From assembly GCA_947044365.1 (NCBI GenBank), contig OX345652.1, forward strand, positions 1,085,001 to 1,149,000: a stretch of 64,000 nucleotides of DNA, given 5' to 3'. The stretch's first letter is position 1. Every line of letters begins with the position of its first letter. This stretch comes from Petrosia ficiformis. Lineage: Eukaryota; Porifera; Demospongiae; Haplosclerida; Petrosiidae. The translations under genes and the position numbers were made by a program. Shown piece by piece: positions 62,049-64,000 of this stretch. The notes below the pieces were generated by a model. It had not been told where the DNA came from. It saw nothing but the letters and a program-made list of their open reading frames with translations, and made no database searches.

Positions 62049-62091
62049 ATTGCTATACTGCACGATATCGATATACATACAGTATAGCAAT
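62049..62091. repeat. Hairpin, 12-base arms
   Basis: ATTGCTATACTG and its complement; the loop is lengthened by a second ATCGATAT step compared with 13381-13417. Confidence 0.75.
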
Positions 62092-62920
62092 TAATAAGTC
62101 TAATGAAAATTATGTGAACCAGAAAGTTGCAATGGTGTCAATCCTACCATAATAATCTATTTGGCCACACAAATATGGACTTTTTTAATGTTATGTTTAT
62201 AGTAAACACATGCAAAACTAATTCATTTGTTAGTACAGTTACAAGGAATAGGGGAAATTGTAATTTAATTGGTCATGTAGGTTGTTATGACTATACATGT
62301 ACTTACACTAATTATAGTCCAATTATAAAATTATAATCAGTTTAAATTTTCTTATATGGTCTAATTGATGTACAAAGAAGCAGAATAAATACTTTTCAGG
62401 TTTCCAAACCATCTTTGCAGATAATATTTGATTATAATTGGTACAAGTATGTTATCATGCAGTCATAACATCCTGTATGACTAATTAAATTATAATTTAT
62501 ATCCTAGCAACTATACTAGCAAATACATATGTTATTTTAACATTCCGTTATTGCATTGCTGCAGCTATAGTAGTTGATTGAAGAAACAGAAGGCAGGTGA
62601 TCTTATATCTTATACATTTCTTTGGACTGCAAGTATGTTAATTCCTTATTTTATATCATGTAAAGGCTGTTGATTGTTTACACTACAAAGATCAAGTATT
62701 CCAAACTTTATGTTGAATATTTGGGAAAGCACAGCCTGCGTATCTAACTGGTTATAACAACAAAGCAGTTTTAAAGTGTTATATATGTGCATGGGTGCAC
62801 AGTCCTTTATTGGTGTACTGTATATTAAACTTACTGCTATAAAAGATAAGATGTTGGAAAAGCAAATTAAAATTTTCTTTTTTCCGAATGGACTATGTTT
62901 ACTGATTGAAAATTTTATAA

Positions 62921-62957
62921 ATTGCTATACTGCATGATATACATGCAGTATAGCAAT
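62921..62957. repeat. Hairpin, 16-base arms
   Basis: ATTGCTATACTGCATG and its exact complement around a 5-base loop; counterpart of 14257-14299. Confidence 0.85.
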
Positions 62958-63063
62958 TAATTAGTCTAATGAACATTATGTGAACCAGAAGGTTGCAATG
63001 GTGTCAATCCTACCATAATAATCTGTTTATTCCGGTGCACACCATAATTAAAAACACAAACAC

Positions 63064-63170
63064 ATATTGTATATATAATATGTATATACTGTTGTATGCT
63101 TTAACTCAGGCATTTACATACACAACAATCTTACAAATGAGTTCACAGAAGAAGAGTGAAAACAACAAAT
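63064..63170 (+). promoter_or_regulatory. Putative core promoter and leader, copy 10
   Basis: TATATATAAT at 63070-63079 is 101 bases before the ATG. The leader has lost about 9 bases (TTACAAATGAGTTCACAG) compared with copy 3. Confidence 0.5.
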
Positions 63171-64000
63171 ATGAATAGGTATGCTGTATTATGGTTCATT
63201 TGCTTATTCTATTATCAAAGTCATGTGTAATTGATCTTAAAAACTGGTTTAAATAGTACTGTAATGGTATATATACTATACACTAATTATTCATTCAAGT
63301 ACACTATTGTATATTTTTATACTCAACTACTTATCCAGTGCCTGGCTTGCATTTTTGGTTCTATTTACACTTACTGGAATACAAGGAGTAATGTCAAAAT
63401 ATGTCCTCATATCTAATACTAATCAATTGAAGGAAATGCTTTGCAGTAATTCTTCAACACAACTACAAAACAGTTTGGTACTAAAGCTCAATGTGTCATC
63501 TTATGAATTATATCAAATTGATGGATATTGCATTGTACAGAATATCAACAACCTCACTGTTCAGGGTGTGAATGGAAACTCCACTATACGTTGTGTTCCT
63601 GTTGGTAGTCCTGGTTCTGGGTTTGGTTTCATAAACATCACCAATTTATTATTGGCAAATGTTCATTTTGATGGTTGCGGAGGTGTCATTTCAAGCACAG
63701 CTGTTACAAGTTTCAATAATACTCATCCTCATCTTCTTTATAAACAAAAAGCAGTACTAATGTTTAATCTCTGTAACAATGTAACAATAAGACAGGTCAA
63801 TATTGATAACATGTATTTTGGGTATGCTATTTTAATTCTAGATCCTTTTGGAACATGTGAAGTATTGAACACAAGAGTGTCTGAAGGAGTAGGTGGCATA
63901 CCCTGCAGTGATGATACAACTTCATGTTCGGGCAGTGGTATTGCAGCAATATTCAAAAATAGAGGAAAAAGTGCAGATAATGAAAACAATGCTCAAGTGA
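63171..64000 (+). CDS. Copy 10: family member, partial at window end
   Basis: Exon 1 is 63171-63178 (ATG AAT AG), the intron 63179-63338 (160 bases), and exon 2 runs from 63339 past the window end. The frame is open to base 64000 (about 223 residues). It starts MNSAWLAFLVLFTLTGIQ and continues with KYVLISNTNQLKEML. It is the positional partner of copy 3 and shares its GVGGIPCSDDT insertion. After IFKNRGKS it carries ADNENNAQV, as in copies 2, 8 and 9, instead of the TKENYVQV of copy 3. Whether the gene is intact further on cannot be seen. Confidence 0.8.

Larger units (their letters stand above)
60461..63170. other. Spacer between copies 9 and 10
   Basis: No gene seen. It matches 11807-14518. 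It contains a conserved block at 61803-61985 (shortened), another partial one at 62575-62760, two hairpins and the copy 10 promoter block. The stretch 60700-61260 has the same order of landmarks as the equivalent stretch after copy 2, with small indels. Confidence 0.7.
53767..64000. repeat. Second copy of a segmental duplication of at least 10 kb
   Basis: Matches 5145 to about 15350 with a constant offset of about 48.63-48.65 kb. It includes the spacer, copy 9 (versus copy 2), the following spacer and the start of copy 10 (versus copy 3). Substitutions and small indels are spread throughout. The copy 2 and copy 9 proteins differ at about 30 of 1229 residues. The match continues past the window end. 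Confidence 0.85.

Overview
This is AT-rich eukaryotic nuclear DNA. The evidence is GT-AG introns, TATA-like boxes about 100-110 bases before the start codons, AATAAA signals, a decayed non-LTR retrotransposon, several families of short inverted-repeat elements and long (TA)n tracts. The only substantial gene type is a large multi-pass membrane protein. From memory, its wording (CPxGF, GVLCGQC, HGPYK) matches unnamed families that are heavily expanded in sponges and related early animals, so a demosponge is my best guess. I cannot prove the species.

Ten copies of this one gene lie head to tail, all on the + strand. Copy 1 (528-3918) is badly decayed. Copies 2 (7942-11806), 5 (20950-24845), 6 (33338-37225) and 9 (56596-60460) are intact and encode 1229-1236 residues. 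Copy 3 (14519-18376) has a 1-base deletion and copy 8 (47984-51875) a 2-base deletion. Copy 4 (19184-20271) is a 5' fragment that still encodes about 300 residues. Copy 7 (41015-44898) has three lesions. Copy 10 (63171-64000) runs off the window. From copy 2 onward each copy has an 8-base coding part of exon 1 (ATG AAT AG or ATG AAA AG), a 151-222 base intron, and then one exon of about 3.7 kb. The start codon is therefore upstream of the long open frame.

The protein has a signal peptide and a glycosylated ectodomain of about 840 residues with beta-helix-like repeats (FxNN and GGAIY motifs of the Pmp type). A cysteine-rich membrane-proximal module follows, then about nine hydrophobic segments and an acidic cytoplasmic tail. 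The membrane region is nearly invariant among copies. Residues of about 295-445 vary strongly and fall into at least two sequence types, with mosaic copies. This looks like a receptor-like family under birth, death and gene conversion; the ligand and role are unknown.

The spacers are themselves duplicated. Bases 5.15-16 kb reappear at 53.77-64 kb, the copy 5 neighbourhood reappears around copy 7, and there is a 1.09 kb tandem duplication before copy 2. Recurrent spacer parts are a block of about 260 bases, a GCTATACTGCA hairpin, a promoter block with a TATA-like box, and a conserved motif after the stop codon. Bases 27317-31325 hold a 5'-truncated LINE interrupted by a TTAA-flanked insertion of about 2.8 kb whose removal restores the LINE reading frame. 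Bases 52459-53768 hold two oppositely oriented elements, one with a clear 5-base target duplication. A palindromic element family sits in (TA)n tracts at four places.
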